Of a DNA stretch of 64,000 nt, positions 62,930 to 64,000 are shown one piece after another. This DNA is from BP-191 sp035940575. GTDB taxonomy: Bacteria; Actinomycetota; Actinomycetes; BP-191. A model generated the notes under the pieces. The model did not search any database, was not told where the DNA came from, and was given only the letters and a program-made list of their open reading frames with translations. A program made the position numbers and the translations under genes. Location: the NCBI GenBank assembly GCA_035940575.1, contig DASZER010000004.1, positions 15,610 through 79,609 of the forward strand, read 5' to 3'. Position 1 is the first letter of the stretch. Each line of letters begins with the position of its first letter.

Positions 62930-64000
62930 CGGATCACCACCTGCGTCATCTCGCCGGTGAGCTCGTTCGCCGTCGGCGTCACGGGCGCGGCGCTCGGCGT
63001 GCGGCCCGCGTCGGAGACGCGCAGCAGCAACGCGACGATGACCCAGTTCGCGACGAGCGACGAGCCGCCGTAGGACAGGAACGGCAGCGTGATGCCGGTC
63101 AGCGGGATCAGCCGCGTCACGCCGCCCACGACCACGAACACCTGGAGCGCGACCGCGAACGACAGGCCCGCCGCGAGCAGCTTGCCGAAGTCGTCGCGCA
63201 CGCCGAGCGCGGCCCTGATGCCGCGCGAGACGAGCAGCCCGAACACCGTCAGCACCGCGACGACGCCGATCAGGCCGAGCTCCTCGCCGATGGTCGAGAA
63301 GATGAAGTCGGTGCCGGCGTACGGCACGGTCTCGGGCCGCCCGTTGCCGAGACCCGTCCCCGTGAGCCCGCCGGTCGCGAGGCCGAACAGCGCCTGGGTG
63401 AGTTGGTAGCCGCGGTTGCCCGCGTCGGCGAACGGGTCGAGCCAGATGTCCACGCGCGTGCGGACGTGGCCGAACAGGCCGTACGCCGTGTACGCCCCCG
63501 CGCTGAACAGGCCGAGCCCGATCAGCAGCCACGACGTCCGCTCCGTGGCGACGTAGAGCATCACCACGAAGATCCCGAAGAACAGCAGGCTCGACCCGAG
63601 GTCCTTCTCGCGCACGAGCACCGCGACGCTCGCCAGCCAGGCGAGCAGCACCGGGCCGAGGTCGCGGGCGCGCGGCAGGTTGAGGCCGGCGACCCGGCGG
63701 GTGGCGAGCGAGAGCAGCTCGCGCTTGGCCACGAAGTACGACGCGAAGAAGACGATCAGCAGGATCTTCGCGAGCTCGCTCGGCTGGATCGAGAAGCCCG
63801 CGACGCGGATCCAGATCTTGGCGCCGTTCACCTCGCTGAACCGCGCGGGCAGCACGGTCGGCAGCATGAGCAGCACCAGGCCGGCGGCCATGAACGTGTA
63901 GCGGTAGCGGTCCAGCGCGCGGTGGTCGCGCAGGACCGCGACGACGGCGACGAACAGCGTGATGCCGACCAGCGTCCAGAGGAGCTGCTGGCTGGCGTGG
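62926..64000 (-). CDS. rodA: SEDS-family peptidoglycan polymerase RodA/FtsW-like (partial)
   Basis: The gene is cut at the right edge; the open frame reaches base 64000 with no start needed inside, so the N-terminus is missing. The visible part, about 357 residues, has the SEDS signatures FSIQPSELAKILLIVFFASYF and TGTGLGNGRPETVPYAGTDFIFSTIGEELGLIGV, then PLTGITLPFLSYGGSSLVANWVIVALL. The Asp/Glu-containing loops fit glycosyltransferase activity. With pbpA and pknA/B it forms the conserved right end of the origin region. Confidence 0.93.
   Translation of the reverse strand, partial: HASQQLLWTLVGITLFVAVVAVLRDHRALDRYRYTFMAAGLVLLMLPTVLPARFSEVNGAKIWIRVAGFSIQPSELAKILLIVFFASYFVAKRELLSLATRRVAGLNLPRARDLGPVLLAWLASVAVLVREKDLGSSLLFFGIFVVMLYVATERTSWLLIGLGLFSAGAYTAYGLFGHVRTRVDIWLDPFADAGNRGYQLTQALFGLATGGLTGTGLGNGRPETVPYAGTDFIFSTIGEELGLIGVVAVLTVFGLLVSRGIRAALGVRDDFGKLLAAGLSFAVALQVFVVVGGVTRLIPLTGITLPFLSYGGSSLVANWVIVALLLRVSDAGRTPSAAPVTPTANELTGEMTQVVIR

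Overview
The window is a very GC-rich actinobacterial chromosome segment covering the replication-origin region. From about 6.3 kb to the right edge, the conserved genes follow the order known around the Mycobacterium tuberculosis origin: pcnA/cca, a Nudix hydrolase, a DUF6049-type membrane protein, murJ, an ECF sigma/anti-sigma pair, trxB, trxA, a cwlM-like amidase, parB, parA, rsmG, jag, yidC, yidD, rnpA, rpmH, [origin] dnaA, dnaN, gnd, recF, a DUF721 gene, gyrB, gyrA, a DUF3566 gene, tRNA-Ile, tRNA-Ala, a cwsA-like gene, ppiA, a PH-domain gene, crgA, a DUF881 gene, pabA/trpG, pknB, pknA, pbpA and rodA. Many starts are GTG, with some TTG, and 1-4 base stop/start overlaps are frequent. No rRNA, CRISPR array, insertion sequence or phage gene is visible. 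The organism is an actinomycete; the sequence alone does not give a genus.

Left part (1-6.2 kb) is accessory: the end of a glycine-rich protein, a Glu/Leu/Phe/Val dehydrogenase, a calcium-loop repeat protein, a DUF5678/retropepsin-like pair, a PAS protein, an MFS transporter and a FecR-type lipoprotein. From 6.3 to 30.4 kb lies the left origin arm: RNA maturation (cca), envelope biogenesis (murJ, a stand-alone MurJ-associated pseudokinase, cwlM-like gene, ddl), a c-di-AMP riboswitch controlling a secreted NlpC/P60 hydrolase, redox (trxB-trxA), chromosome segregation (parB-parA with two parS sites inside parA) and the membrane-insertion/RNase P/L34 cluster. DnaA boxes occur both between rpmH and dnaA and between dnaA and dnaN.

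The right arm (30.9-42.4 kb) holds the replication and gyrase genes. Between tRNA-Ile and tRNA-Ala lie two tiny, translationally coupled genes encoding double-glycine leader peptides, the most promising undescribed item here. From 46.7 to 53.4 kb a set of exported proteins interrupts the conserved order: three paralogous secreted Ig-like proteins that all end in Phe-Thr-Gly, an L,D-transpeptidase, two lipoproteins or secreted proteins and a trypsin-like protease. The window closes with the division and cell-wall control block (crgA, DUF881, class E sortase, pabA, pknB, pknA, pbpA, rodA).

How the genes fit together: most couple the start of the cell cycle (dnaA, parAB, gyrase) to cell-wall growth (murJ, cwlM-like, crgA, pknA/pknB with PASTA sensors, pbpA, rodA). 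Cell-wall remodelling is additionally linked to c-di-AMP through the riboswitch.
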